This document shows positions 1-6,043 of a stretch of DNA of 7,391 bases, in pieces. Source of the stretch: Pseudomonadota bacterium (GTDB lineage: Bacteria; Pseudomonadota; Gammaproteobacteria; Pseudomonadales; Oleiphilaceae); NCBI GenBank assembly GCA_023430625.1, contig JAEZAA010000040.1:1-7391 (forward strand), given 5' to 3'. Below the pieces are notes generated by a model. The model was not told the DNA's origin. It saw only the letters and a list, made by a program, of their open reading frames with translations, and ran no database searches. Numbering within the stretch: the stretch's first letter is position 1; each line of letters opens with the position of its first letter. A program made the position numbers and the translations under genes.

Positions 1-46
1 TGGCGGGAATGGTCAGCAGGGACACTTTCAGGATACGTAGCAGCAT
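1..46 (-). CDS. N-terminal fragment of an unknown membrane or exported protein
   Basis: Only the first 15 codons are inside the window, reading MLLRILKVSLLTIPA before the left edge. The ATG is preceded by a GGAG about nine bases upstream, a plausible ribosome binding site. An ATG seven bases further upstream, in another frame, sits too close to the GGAG and soon hits a stop. The short basic and hydrophobic start (Arg-4, Lys-7 among Leu, Ile and Val) looks like a signal peptide or first transmembrane segment. It lies on the same strand as speE, about 410 bases downstream of it and beyond a probable termination region, so it is probably a separate transcription unit. I cannot assign a family from so few residues. 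Confidence 0.5.
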   Translation of the reverse strand, partial: MLLRILKVSLLTIPA

Positions 47-455
47 ATTCGCATTCTCCAGGTTATTGTTTTGATCGGTCGGAGTCCGGCGCGGGCTCAC
101 TTAATCGCACCGGAGCCTGGCGCTATCGGTGTGGCCCGACAGGGCAGACGAATGTCATAGGAGGGTTTGGAGGCACGCCCCTGTGCACGACGACCGGCTC
201 AAATAAGCTTAGTTCAGGCATGGTTTTACGCAACGAAGCGCAAGCAAACCCCACAGGCGGCAGATGTCCAGTGATAGAGCAACTGAAAAAGCGGTTTTAT
301 ATCAGTGAAGTGGCGCGGTGGCTGATCGCACCTCACAGCAGAGGCGGAGTGGGACGTAAGAGGTAAAGAAAGAGGAGGAGGGAGACAAAAGTTGAGATCA
401 GCGCCTGGCCGGCCGTCGTCCCTGATGGAACGAACGGCCAACCAGGTATCGGGTT
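47..455. other. Intergenic region between speE and the left-edge gene
   Basis: I see no credible gene in this stretch. A 71-codon open frame on the minus strand (226-441) opens with TTG, has no ribosome binding site and resembles no family I know. The right part holds the hairpin behind speE (404-446). To its left is a purine-rich tract on the plus strand (about 340-391), which reads as a C-rich, G-poor tract in speE-strand RNA. The left part should contain the promoter of the left-edge gene, but no convincing -35/-10 pair stands out. Confidence 0.5.
404..446 (-). terminator. Long stem-loop behind speE, probable 3' end structure
   Basis: In minus-strand RNA, starting about ten bases after the speE stop codon, two arms of 20 and 19 bases fold around a four-base AUCA loop. 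They form 19 base pairs with one bulged U, and three of the pairs are G-U wobbles. In plus-strand RNA those three pairs would be C-A mismatches, so the structure favours the speE-strand transcript. There is no U-run directly behind the stem; the nearest is CUUUUG about 13 bases on. It is therefore not a textbook intrinsic terminator. A C-rich, G-poor tract follows (about 391 down to 340), which would suit Rho-dependent release with the hairpin protecting the 3' end. The termination role is inference. Confidence 0.6.
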
Positions 456-1319
456 TTATTCCTGATCCAGTGCCCGCTTCAGGAACTCTGGCATCGCCAG
501 CGCGCCCCGGTGCACGTCGTCATTGTAGTACTGGGTGACGAAGGGGCGCTCGGCCGCATCTTCCTCGCGGAAATGCTCAACGCGCTTCTTCTTGCCGGCC
601 ATGGTGCAGCTCCACCAGCCCGTGGGATAAACCGGCTGCGGGAATGGCAGAGTACGCACGTGATCGAAATCCGCCGCCTTCATGTCCTTATGGATGTTCT
701 TGATGATGGTCTCGGCGTGCAGCAGCGGGGATTCGCTCTGCTGAACCAAAATGCCGCCTTCACGCAGCGCCAGGAAGCAGTTGCGATAGAAGTCGACCGC
801 AAACAGACCTTCCGCCGGGCCAACCGGGTCCGTGGAGTCGACGATGATGACGTCGATGGAGCCGGGATCGGCGTCCGCCATCCACTTGATGCCATCGCCA
901 AAGAAGAAGTTGGCGCGGGGATCGGTGTTGGCGGTGCAAAGCTCGGGGAAGTACTTCTCGGCCAGGCGGGTCACCCGCTCGTCGATTTCCACCTGCCAGG
1001 CTTCTTCCACGCCGGGGTGCTTCAACACTTCCTTCAGGGTGCCGCAATCGCCGCCGCCCACGATCACCACCTTCTTGGGATTCTGGTGGGTGAACAGGGC
1101 CGGGTGGGACATCATTTCGTGGTACAGGAAGTTATCGCGGGTCGACAGCATCACCGCGCCATCGATCACCATCAGGTTGCCGAAGGTCTCGGTATCGTAA
1201 ATTTCGATGAACTGGTAGCGGCTCTGCTCTTCGTGCAGCTTGCCCTTGACCTTCAAGGAAAAGCCGGTGCCGTAATCCTGGAAAATTTCGGTAAACCAGC
1301 CCTTCATCTGTTCACTCAT
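456..1319 (-). CDS. speE: Spermidine synthase (polyamine aminopropyltransferase) SpeE
   Basis: SpeE transfers the aminopropyl group of decarboxylated S-adenosylmethionine to putrescine, giving spermidine and methylthioadenosine in the cytoplasm. The 287 residues match the usual bacterial length (about 288 in E. coli). An N-terminal beta domain (1-60) precedes a Rossmann-like methyltransferase fold. The cofactor loop is GGGDCG (88-93), followed by the acidic VEID (110-113) and GDG (141-143). The catalytic loop DSTDPVGPAEGLF starts at Asp-161, the expected proton acceptor. The Cys in GGGDCG replaces the Gly of the common GGGDG(G/A) motif, as I recall in a marine gammaproteobacterial subfamily. 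The chosen ATG has GGAG six bases upstream. Earlier in-frame codons would add MGGAGTKV..., unlike the family, and the ATG four codons upstream overlaps the GGAG itself. No speD lies in the window, so decarboxylated SAM must come from elsewhere. Confidence 0.96.
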   Translation of the reverse strand: MSEQMKGWFTEIFQDYGTGFSLKVKGKLHEEQSRYQFIEIYDTETFGNLMVIDGAVMLSTRDNFLYHEMMSHPALFTHQNPKKVVIVGGGDCGTLKEVLKHPGVEEAWQVEIDERVTRLAEKYFPELCTANTDPRANFFFGDGIKWMADADPGSIDVIIVDSTDPVGPAEGLFAVDFYRNCFLALREGGILVQQSESPLLHAETIIKNIHKDMKAADFDHVRTLPFPQPVYPTGWWSCTMAGKKKRVEHFREEDAAERPFVTQYYNDDVHRGALAMPEFLKRALDQE

Positions 1320-1356
1320 GATGCTCTCCATACCTGCGTGGAAGGTAAAGGGCGCT

Positions 1357-1385
1357 ATTCTAACCTTAGTGCCCGCTCCGCCCAA
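1357..1385 (-). promoter_or_regulatory. Candidate sigma70-type promoter of speE
   Basis: On the minus strand a TAGAAT -10 hexamer (1357-1362, five of six consensus bases) lies 17 bases after TTGGGC (1380-1385, three of six). The expected transcript start gives a leader of about 30 bases before the speE ATG. A second possible -10, a perfect TATAAT, lies further upstream at 1455-1460, but with only a poor -35 (TTCGGT at 1479-1484, spacing 18). Either could serve speE independently of the DUF1653 gene. This is a prediction from hexamer match only. Confidence 0.4.
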
Positions 1386-1492
1386 CTACTGTTTTGGACC
1401 TGCCAACCGTTTCGGTCGCCCGGAATAGTGGCCTCAAAAATTTACGGTCAGAAAATTATACGGATCACCGCCGACGGCACCGAAGCACCGCC

Positions 1493-1708
1493 CTAAGCCA
1501 CCGGCCCCACGTATTCAAAGCGTCGCTGGCGTCGGCCATCCCGTTCGACCTCTTCGGTAAACATGGCCAGTGGCCGAATCCAGAGGCCCCGTTCGCCGTA
1601 TTGCGGCCGATACACCACGAATGGCTGCTCGGTTTCTGAATCACGGGCCACGCCGATTACCTCATACAGCGCGCCCTTGAAATGACGGTAAATGCCGGGC
1701 TCCAGCAT
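1493..1708 (-). CDS. DUF1653 family small protein
   Basis: A 71-residue protein beginning MLEPGIYRHFKGALYEVIG. The GIYRHFKG-x-LYEVIGVARDSET start, the central VVYRPQYG, the LWIRPLAMF block and the closing DG-x-RFEYVG are the hallmarks of DUF1653, a small, single-domain, mostly beta family. As far as I know it has no established function. The ATG has AGGAG nine bases upstream. The frame stays open 18 codons further up, but those residues (MPCGVVSRADP...) fall outside the family pattern. It reads toward speE on the same strand, 173 bases away, and is divergent from speA. This suggests separate promoters but shared surroundings with the polyamine genes. A role in polyamine metabolism would be guesswork. 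The family call is firm, the function unknown. Confidence 0.88.
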   Translation of the reverse strand: MLEPGIYRHFKGALYEVIGVARDSETEQPFVVYRPQYGERGLWIRPLAMFTEEVERDGRRQRRFEYVGPVA

Positions 1709-1784
1709 TTGGTGAATCTCCTGTGAGGTTGGATCTGCCCTCGAGACGACCCCGCAAGGCATCCGGTTGATGAATCAGCCGCGC

Positions 1785-1811
1785 ATTGTAACACCCGTCC
1801 AGCCTGGACGG
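1785..1811 (-). promoter_or_regulatory. Extended -10 promoter of the DUF1653 gene with overlapping palindromic operator
   Basis: On the minus strand, TGTTACAAT gives a -10 (TACAAT, 1785-1790) with the TGn extension, which can act without a good -35; no good -35 is seen. Directly upstream is a perfect 17-bp palindrome with 8-bp arms around one central base (CCGTCCAG-N-CTGGACGG, 1795-1811). It covers the spacer and -35 region, a position where a bound dimer would block RNA polymerase. The expected leader is about 70 bases. The palindrome is exact in the sequence; the promoter and operator roles are inferred from position. Confidence 0.5.
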
Positions 1812-1871
1812 TCCGCCCTGCACGCGTCGGCGAGAAGCGCGGGACAAACGTAGCCCCCACCCTATTCCATA

Positions 1872-1884
1872 CCGTAGAATACGG
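1872..1884 (+). promoter_or_regulatory. Possible speA promoter -10 region within a short inverted repeat
   Basis: A TAGAAT hexamer (1875-1880) is embedded in the short inverted repeat CCGTA-GAA-TACGG, about 88 bases before the speA start codon. No good -35 is found 16-18 bases upstream (the bases there read around TAGCCC), so this is a weak promoter guess. It would imply a leader of about 80 bases for speA. Confidence 0.25.
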
Positions 1885-1967
1885 GGTTTTCGGCGAGACC
1901 ACTGCGGCCCGCCCAAGACGAAATCTTTCGCAATCCTTCGCACCGATACCTGGGGGCTCCCGACGCA

Positions 1968-3875
1968 ATGAAAAGCTGGACGCGCAGCGACGTTCTGACC
2001 GCCTACAACATCCCCTACTGGGGAGAAGGCTACATCGATGTCAACGACAGCGGCGAGATCCTGATTCGTCCCAGTCGCACGGAGAACGGCAGCATCAATC
2101 TGCCGCAACTGACCCGTCAGATCGTGTCTGAAGGCTTATCACTGCCGGTTCTGGTGCGCTTCAGCGATATTCTCCACGACCGCGTCAATCGGTTATGCGA
2201 TGCGTTCAATCAGGCCGCCCGCCAGCAGGATTACCAGGGCCACTACACCGTGGTGTATCCGATCAAGGTGAACCAGCAACGTCGCGTGGTGGAAGAGATC
2301 ATCAAGGCGTCTCCCGCCATGGAAAATGGCCAGGTGGGCCTGGAAGCGGGCAGCAAGCCCGAACTGATGGCCGTGCTGGCCCTTTCCGAGCGCCCCGGCT
2401 CCACCATTGTGTGCAATGGCTACAAAGACCGCGAATACATTCGCCTGGCCTTGATCGGGCAGAAGCTCGGCCACAACGTCTACATCGTGATCGAGAAGCT
2501 GACCGAGCTGAACCTGATCCTGGAAGAGGCCCAGCGCCTGGACGTGCGCCCACTGGTGGGCGTGCGGGCGCGCCTGGCCTCCATCGGCAAGGGCAACTGG
2601 CAGAATACCGGGGGCGAGAAATCCAAGTTCGGCCTCTCCTCCACTCAGATTCTGACGGTGGTGCAGCGCCTGCGCGACGCCAACGCCCTGGATTGCCTGC
2701 GCCTGCTGCATTTTCACCTGGGCTCGCAGATCGCCAACATTCGTGACATCCAGCGCGGCCTGGGCGAGTGCGCGCGCTTCTATGGTCAGCTCCGGCAATT
2801 GGGCGCGCCAGTGGATGTGGTGGACGTGGGCGGCGGCCTGGGTGTCGATTACGAAGGCACCCGTTCCCGCAGTGCCTGCTCCGCCAACTACAGCCTCGAT
2901 GAATATGCCTACCACGTGGTGCATGCCATCAAGGAAGAATGTGCGCGCAACAAGCTGCCCCACCCGGCCCTGATCACGGAATCGGGACGCGCGCTCACGG
3001 CTCATCATGCCGTGCTGATCACCGATGTCATCGACGTGGAGCAGATCGAGGAACAGCCGCTCGCGGCCCCCTCCGAGACCGCCCCCTCGGTCATCAAGAA
3101 CCTCTGGGGCGATTACCAAGCCCTGCTCGACAGCCGCAATGGCCGCTCGTTGCTGGAGATCTACCACGATGCCGCCTATGCCCTGTCGGAAGCCCAGGAA
3201 CTGTTCGCCCATGGCGTGCTGAACCTGGAACAGCGCGCCCAGGCGGAACAGCTCTACCAGGCGGTGTGCCTGCGCATCCGGGCCGGGCTCAACCCGGACA
3301 ACCGGGCGCAACGGGAGGTCATCGACGAGCTCAACGAGAAGCTGGCGGACAAGTTCTTCGTCAACTTCTCCCTGTTCCAGTCGCTGCCCGATATCTGGGG
3401 CATCGACCAGATCTTTCCCATTCTGCCCCTGGAAAACCTCGACCAACCGCCGACACGGCGTGCGGTGCTGCAGGACATTACCTGTGACTCGGATGGCCGG
3501 GTCGACCTCTATGTGGATCAACAGGGCGTGGAAACCACCCTGCCGCTGCCTCCGTACCAGGCCGACCGCCCCTATCTGCTGGGCTTCTTCATGACCGGCG
3601 CCTATCAGGAAATCCTGGGGGACATGCACAACCTGTTCGGCGACACCAACTCGATTGACGTGGCCCTGAACCCGGACGGCTCCTATCGCCTGGAACACGC
3701 CATTGAGGGTGATACCGTGGCCAAGGTGCTGCGCTACGTCAACCTGGACCCGGCCACGCTCAAGGCTTCATACCAGCGCCAGCTCGAAGACGCGGAACTG
3801 CCAGCCTCGACCCGCACCAGCCTGCTGCAGGAACTGGAACAGGGCTTTGAAGGCTATACCTATTTAGAACGTTAA
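1968..3875 (+). CDS. speA: Biosynthetic arginine decarboxylase SpeA
   Basis: SpeA is a PLP enzyme that decarboxylates arginine to agmatine, the first step of the agmatine route to putrescine. The 635 residues fit the long biosynthetic form (658 in E. coli, which has an N-terminal extension missing here). The TIM-barrel domain carries the PLP lysine Lys-100 in YPIKVNQ. The phosphate-binding DVGGGLGVDYEGT loop (glycines 288-290) and LITESGRALTAHHAVL follow. A helical insert (about 360-470) precedes the C-terminal beta domain, with the active-site Cys-506 in TCDSDG and then FMTGAYQEILGDMHNLFGDT. The ATG has only a weak GGGGG 11 bases upstream, so expression may be modest. No agmatinase or agmatine deiminase gene is present nearby. 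It is divergent from the DUF1653/speE pair. The last 12 bases of the gene are repeated just after the stop codon. Confidence 0.97.
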   Translation: MKSWTRSDVLTAYNIPYWGEGYIDVNDSGEILIRPSRTENGSINLPQLTRQIVSEGLSLPVLVRFSDILHDRVNRLCDAFNQAARQQDYQGHYTVVYPIKVNQQRRVVEEIIKASPAMENGQVGLEAGSKPELMAVLALSERPGSTIVCNGYKDREYIRLALIGQKLGHNVYIVIEKLTELNLILEEAQRLDVRPLVGVRARLASIGKGNWQNTGGEKSKFGLSSTQILTVVQRLRDANALDCLRLLHFHLGSQIANIRDIQRGLGECARFYGQLRQLGAPVDVVDVGGGLGVDYEGTRSRSACSANYSLDEYAYHVVHAIKEECARNKLPHPALITESGRALTAHHAVLITDVIDVEQIEEQPLAAPSETAPSVIKNLWGDYQALLDSRNGRSLLEIYHDAAYALSEAQELFAHGVLNLEQRAQAEQLYQAVCLRIRAGLNPDNRAQREVIDELNEKLADKFFVNFSLFQSLPDIWGIDQIFPILPLENLDQPPTRRAVLQDITCDSDGRVDLYVDQQGVETTLPLPPYQADRPYLLGFFMTGAYQEILGDMHNLFGDTNSIDVALNPDGSYRLEHAIEGDTVAKVLRYVNLDPATLKASYQRQLEDAELPASTRTSLLQELEQGFEGYTYLER

Positions 3876-3891
3876 AGCGTTAGAACGTTAA
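3864..3891 (+). repeat. 12-bp direct repeat spanning the speA stop codon
   Basis: TTAGAACGTTAA occurs at 3864-3875, encoding the last residues and stop of speA, and again exactly at 3880-3891, four bases later. It looks like a small tandem duplication with a 16-base period. The second copy is not coding. Confidence 0.7.
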
Positions 3892-3902
3892 GGCTCTGAA
3901 GC

Positions 3903-4002
3903 ACGCGGGATAGAGCACGATCTCTATCTGGAGCGTCACGCCAGCCCATTGCCTGAAGCAATTCCTGCCCCCTTTTGGCCCCTCGTAATCAGACGCAGGG
4001 GC
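3903..4002 (+). terminator. Cluster of three stem-loops behind speA, probable transcript end
   Basis: Three inverted repeats follow the speA stop. The first is GATAGAG-N6-CTCTATC (3909-3928), with flanking ACGC/GCGT pairing (3903-3936). The second is ATTGC-N5-GCAAT (3948-3962). The third is GCCCCT-N13-AGGGGC (3978-4002), followed by TTTCCTT. Only the last has anything like a U-tract, and it is imperfect. Together they mark a likely 3' end for the speA transcript, but none is a strong canonical terminator. Confidence 0.4.
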
Positions 4003-4118
4003 TTTCCTTCGCCAACATGAGCGCTAGTGCACACTTATTAAACTAGTACTCCTGTTTGGGGTAGCGCCTGGCCTGGCGAATCTCTAATCTAGGCAGGCCG
4101 TCTGTCCCCAGCGACGCG

Positions 4119-4180
4119 AAAAATGTGACACGTGTTTCATTTTTGGGTTAGGCGGTACTGTGTACATTCGTCTTAATGTA
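4119..4180. promoter_or_regulatory. Two inverted repeats upstream of the AdeT-like gene, candidate operators
   Basis: AAAAATG (4119-4125) and CATTTTT (4138-4144) form a perfect inverted repeat around a core that contains the 8-bp palindrome ACACGTGT (4128-4135). Eighteen bases on, TACATT-N6-AATGTA (4163-4180) is a second perfect inverted repeat. Both lie 140-200 bases before the start codon. The repeats are exact; the regulatory role and the binding proteins are unknown. Confidence 0.35.
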
Positions 4181-4322
4181 AATTGCCGTCTTTGCAGTCC
4201 CGTAAAGAACCAGGATGGTCCTTGCAGATTGCAACCGCAACGAACTTCGAATTCGTACGTTCCGGTGTCCAGACGACAGCGCCGGTGACGGTATTACCCT
4301 AAAAGAATATGTGGAGAACACC

Positions 4323-5330
4323 ATGAAACGGAGACTACTTGCCTCATTGCTTGCGACCCTGGTCAGCGCTGGAAGCGCCGCCACCGCAACCGCCGCTGAA
4401 TCCCGCAGCTTCTGCGTTTGGGACCCGCTGGGAGCCTCCGGCCCCTATGCAAGCCACATGAAAGACATCCGGGTTGAGGCGCTGGCCGCCGGTTTCGATC
4501 TGCAGATCAAGCCCTACACCGACGAAGCCATTGCCGCCAACGATTTCCGTGCCGGCCAGTGCGACGCCGTGTTGCTGACGGACATCGCGGCCCACAAATT
4601 CAACAAGTTCACCGGAAGCCTGGTTGCCCTGGGCGCCATCCCGACCAATGAAGACCTGAAAGTGCTGCTGCAGACCCTGGCGCAGCCGAAAGCGGCTTCC
4701 CTGATGGTCAACGGTGAGTACGAAGTAGCTGGTATCTTCCCCGCCGGCGGCATCTACGTGTACACCCGTGATCGCAAGATCCACAGCGTGGACACCATTC
4801 AGGGCAAGAAGATCGCCACTTTCGACTATGACCCCTCTTCGGTCACCATGGTGCGTCACGTGGGCGCCTCCCCGGTTCCCGCGACGACCTCCAACTTTGC
4901 CGGCATGTTCAACAACGGCAGCGTGGACGTAGCCTATGCCCCGGCCCTCGCGTACAAGCCCATGGAAATGTACAAGGGTGTGGAGCCGAACGGCGGCGTG
5001 TACAACTACAAGTTCGCGCAGATGACTCACCAGATGGTCGTGCATCGCAACAAGTTCACACCGGAATTCACCCAGAAGACCCGTGAGATCTTCTTCAACC
5101 GCTTCGACAAGTTCATGGATCAGGTGAAAGCCGCCGAGGCCGACATTCCAGCCAACTACTGGATCCAGCCCACCAAGGAAGACGGTAGCGGCTTCGACAG
5201 CATGCTGCGTGGCGTGCGCGTAGCGCTGAAGGACGAAGGTCACTACGACCCCCGTACCCTCAACCTGATGCTGAAAGTGCGCTGCAAGCACAATCCGACC
5301 CGCGCGGAATGCGCCGCTGGTACGGAATAA
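4323..5330 (+). CDS. Periplasmic solute-binding-like protein, AdeT1/2 family
   Basis: A 335-residue exported protein. Residues 1-25 are a classic Sec signal peptide: MKRR, a hydrophobic stretch, and Ala-rich cleavage after about residue 24 or 25. The mature part begins ESRSFCVWDPLGASGP and resembles the putative solute-binding family named after Acinetobacter AdeT1/AdeT2. These were reported in connection with drug efflux but look like TRAP-type (DctP-like) binding proteins rather than pumps. The DctP-like stretch is IQGKKIATFDYDPSSVT...NNGSVDVAYAPALAYKP (from residue 159). The four cysteines (31, 80, 321, 330) are all in the mature part and could form two disulfides. The ATG has GGAG six bases upstream. 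No TRAP permease genes adjoin it, so its ligand and partner are unknown. It ends at a strong terminator shared with dps. The family call is by recall of sequence type; transport or efflux is not shown. Confidence 0.8.
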   Translation: MKRRLLASLLATLVSAGSAATATAAESRSFCVWDPLGASGPYASHMKDIRVEALAAGFDLQIKPYTDEAIAANDFRAGQCDAVLLTDIAAHKFNKFTGSLVALGAIPTNEDLKVLLQTLAQPKAASLMVNGEYEVAGIFPAGGIYVYTRDRKIHSVDTIQGKKIATFDYDPSSVTMVRHVGASPVPATTSNFAGMFNNGSVDVAYAPALAYKPMEMYKGVEPNGGVYNYKFAQMTHQMVVHRNKFTPEFTQKTREIFFNRFDKFMDQVKAAEADIPANYWIQPTKEDGSGFDSMLRGVRVALKDEGHYDPRTLNLMLKVRCKHNPTRAECAAGTE

Positions 5331-5351
5331 GCTCAGCGTCACTGCTGCAGA

Positions 5352-5386
5352 AACTAAAAAAGGCCGTTCACCGGCCTTTTTTAGTT
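5352..5386. terminator. Bidirectional intrinsic terminator between the AdeT-like gene and dps
   Basis: A perfect 15-bp inverted repeat (AACTAAAAAAGGCCG and its complement) surrounds a five-base loop. The inner stem is GC-rich. The outer A6/T6 runs give a U-tract after the hairpin on both strands, so it can end both convergent transcripts. It starts 21 bases after the AdeT-like stop and 55 bases beyond the dps stop. Confidence 0.95.
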
Positions 5387-5441
5387 CTATTTCTATTTCA
5401 GGTTCTAGGACATCGACGTCCAACACCCACAAACAGCTCGC

Positions 5442-5915
5442 TCAGAGCAGGCTTCGCAACATCCAGGCCGTCTTCTCGTGAACCCGCATGCGATCGGAGA
5501 TCAACGACGCGGTCGACTCGTCATTGGCGTTTTGAGCCAGCGGCAATGACTCGCGGCAGGTCCGGATCACCGCTTCGTTACCCTCGATCAACTGGCGAAT
5601 CATCTCGTTCGCGGGCGGCACACCGTCCGGCTCTTTCAGAGACGTCAGCTTGCCGAAATCACGGTAGGTGCCCGGCGCGGCATAACCCAGGGTGCGCACC
5701 CGCTCAGCCACTTCATCCACCGCCGTCGCCAACTCCGTGTATTGCTCTTCGAACATGAGGTGCAAGGTCCGGAACTGAGGGCCGGTCACGTTCCAATGAA
5801 AGTTGTGGGTCATCAGATACAGGGTGTAGGTATCCGCCAGCAGGCGCGCCAGCGCATCCGCGATCCCCTTACGGTCACCTTCGGCAATACCAATGTTGAC
5901 GCTTGGTTTTTCCAT
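5442..5915 (-). CDS. dps: Dps family ferritin-like DNA-protection protein
   Basis: Dps forms a 12-subunit shell that oxidises and stores iron, consuming hydrogen peroxide, and in many bacteria shields DNA in starvation or oxidative stress. The 157 residues fit the family. The intersubunit ferroxidase ligands are all present at the classical spacing: His-40 (in HNFHWNVTG), His-52, Asp-67 and Glu-71, corresponding to His-31, His-43, Asp-58 and Glu-62 of Listeria Dps. The four-helix ferritin fold runs throughout, ending MRVHEKTAWMLRSLL. The N-terminus (MEKPSVNIGIAEGDRKG) is short and poor in lysine, so DNA binding through a basic tail, as in E. coli Dps, is doubtful. The ATG is preceded by GGAG eight bases upstream; an upstream TTG six codons earlier is less likely. 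It is probably peroxide-regulated, given the OxyR-like site. Function is otherwise inferred from the family. Confidence 0.95.
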   Translation of the reverse strand: MEKPSVNIGIAEGDRKGIADALARLLADTYTLYLMTHNFHWNVTGPQFRTLHLMFEEQYTELATAVDEVAERVRTLGYAAPGTYRDFGKLTSLKEPDGVPPANEMIRQLIEGNEAVIRTCRESLPLAQNANDESTASLISDRMRVHEKTAWMLRSLL

Positions 5916-5947
5916 CTCTAAGACTCCGTGCAAGAAAGGATGTCTAG

Positions 5948-5975
5948 AGCATAAACCAAGGTACGGGGTTCACAA
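5948..5975 (-). promoter_or_regulatory. Candidate sigma70-type promoter of dps
   Basis: On the minus strand TTGTGA (-35, 5970-5975) and TATGCT (-10, 5948-5953) are separated by 16 bases, each matching four of six consensus positions. The implied leader to the dps ATG is about 25 bases. The suboptimal hexamers and spacing suit a promoter that needs an activator, and the OxyR-like element ends one base upstream of the -35. Confidence 0.5.
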
Positions 5976-5976
5976 A

Positions 5977-6013
5977 GCCCGTAACACCAATAGACACAAT
6001 AGACTGACACTAT
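5977..6013 (-). promoter_or_regulatory. OxyR-like binding site upstream of dps
   Basis: The established OxyR pattern is four ATAG/CTAT half-sites, each separated by seven bases, over 37 bp. Here the distal pair is exact: ATAG-N7-CTAT at 5999-6013, within a larger perfect CAATAG/CTATTG inverted repeat. Seven bases on, ATTG matches the third half-site at three of four positions. The fourth (GGGC) does not match. The 37-bp footprint would end one base before the predicted dps -35, the geometry expected for activation by contact with RNA polymerase. The match is visible; binding by OxyR is inferred, and no oxyR gene is in the window. Confidence 0.55.
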
Positions 6014-6043
6014 TGCCACATTTGCCGCGCATTCGGCCCGGAC

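Larger units (their letters stand above)
3876..4322. other. 447-base intergenic region between speA and the AdeT-like gene
   Basis: No credible gene is seen. The first 130 bases hold a repeat and the stem-loops behind speA. The second half has two inverted repeats, at 4119-4144 and 4163-4180, that could be operators for the AdeT-like gene. A further palindrome, CGAATTCG, lies around 4246-4253. The frame upstream of the AdeT-like ATG is open back to 4215, but those residues (MVLADCNRNELR...) precede a clear signal peptide and a good ribosome binding site, so they are not part of the protein. No clear -35/-10 pair is identifiable. Confidence 0.45.

Noticed and set aside
226..441. 71-codon minus-strand frame downstream of speE
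   Set aside because: It starts with TTG, has no ribosome binding site, overlaps the hairpin behind speE and has a Pro/Ser-rich composition from the pyrimidine tract.
510..1496. 328-codon open frame on the plus strand opposite speE
   Set aside because: It is antisense to a clear speE, has a His/Val/Gly-rich composition typical of antisense frames in GC-rich genes, and resembles no family.
2193..3698. 501-codon open frame on the minus strand opposite speA
   Set aside because: It is a shadow of speA codon bias; low-complexity antisense composition and no recognisable domain.
4215..4322. N-terminal extension of the AdeT-like protein
   Set aside because: The added residues would place a hydrophilic stretch before a standard signal peptide, and the ATG at 4323 has a well-placed GGAG.
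4344..5432. 362-codon minus-strand open frame opposite the AdeT-like gene
   Set aside because: The plus-strand frame has a signal peptide, a ribosome binding site and family motifs. The antisense frame crosses the shared terminator and has no motif.
5916..5933. Six-codon TTG-initiated extension of Dps
   Set aside because: The internal ATG has a better-placed ribosome binding site and gives a usual Dps N-terminus.
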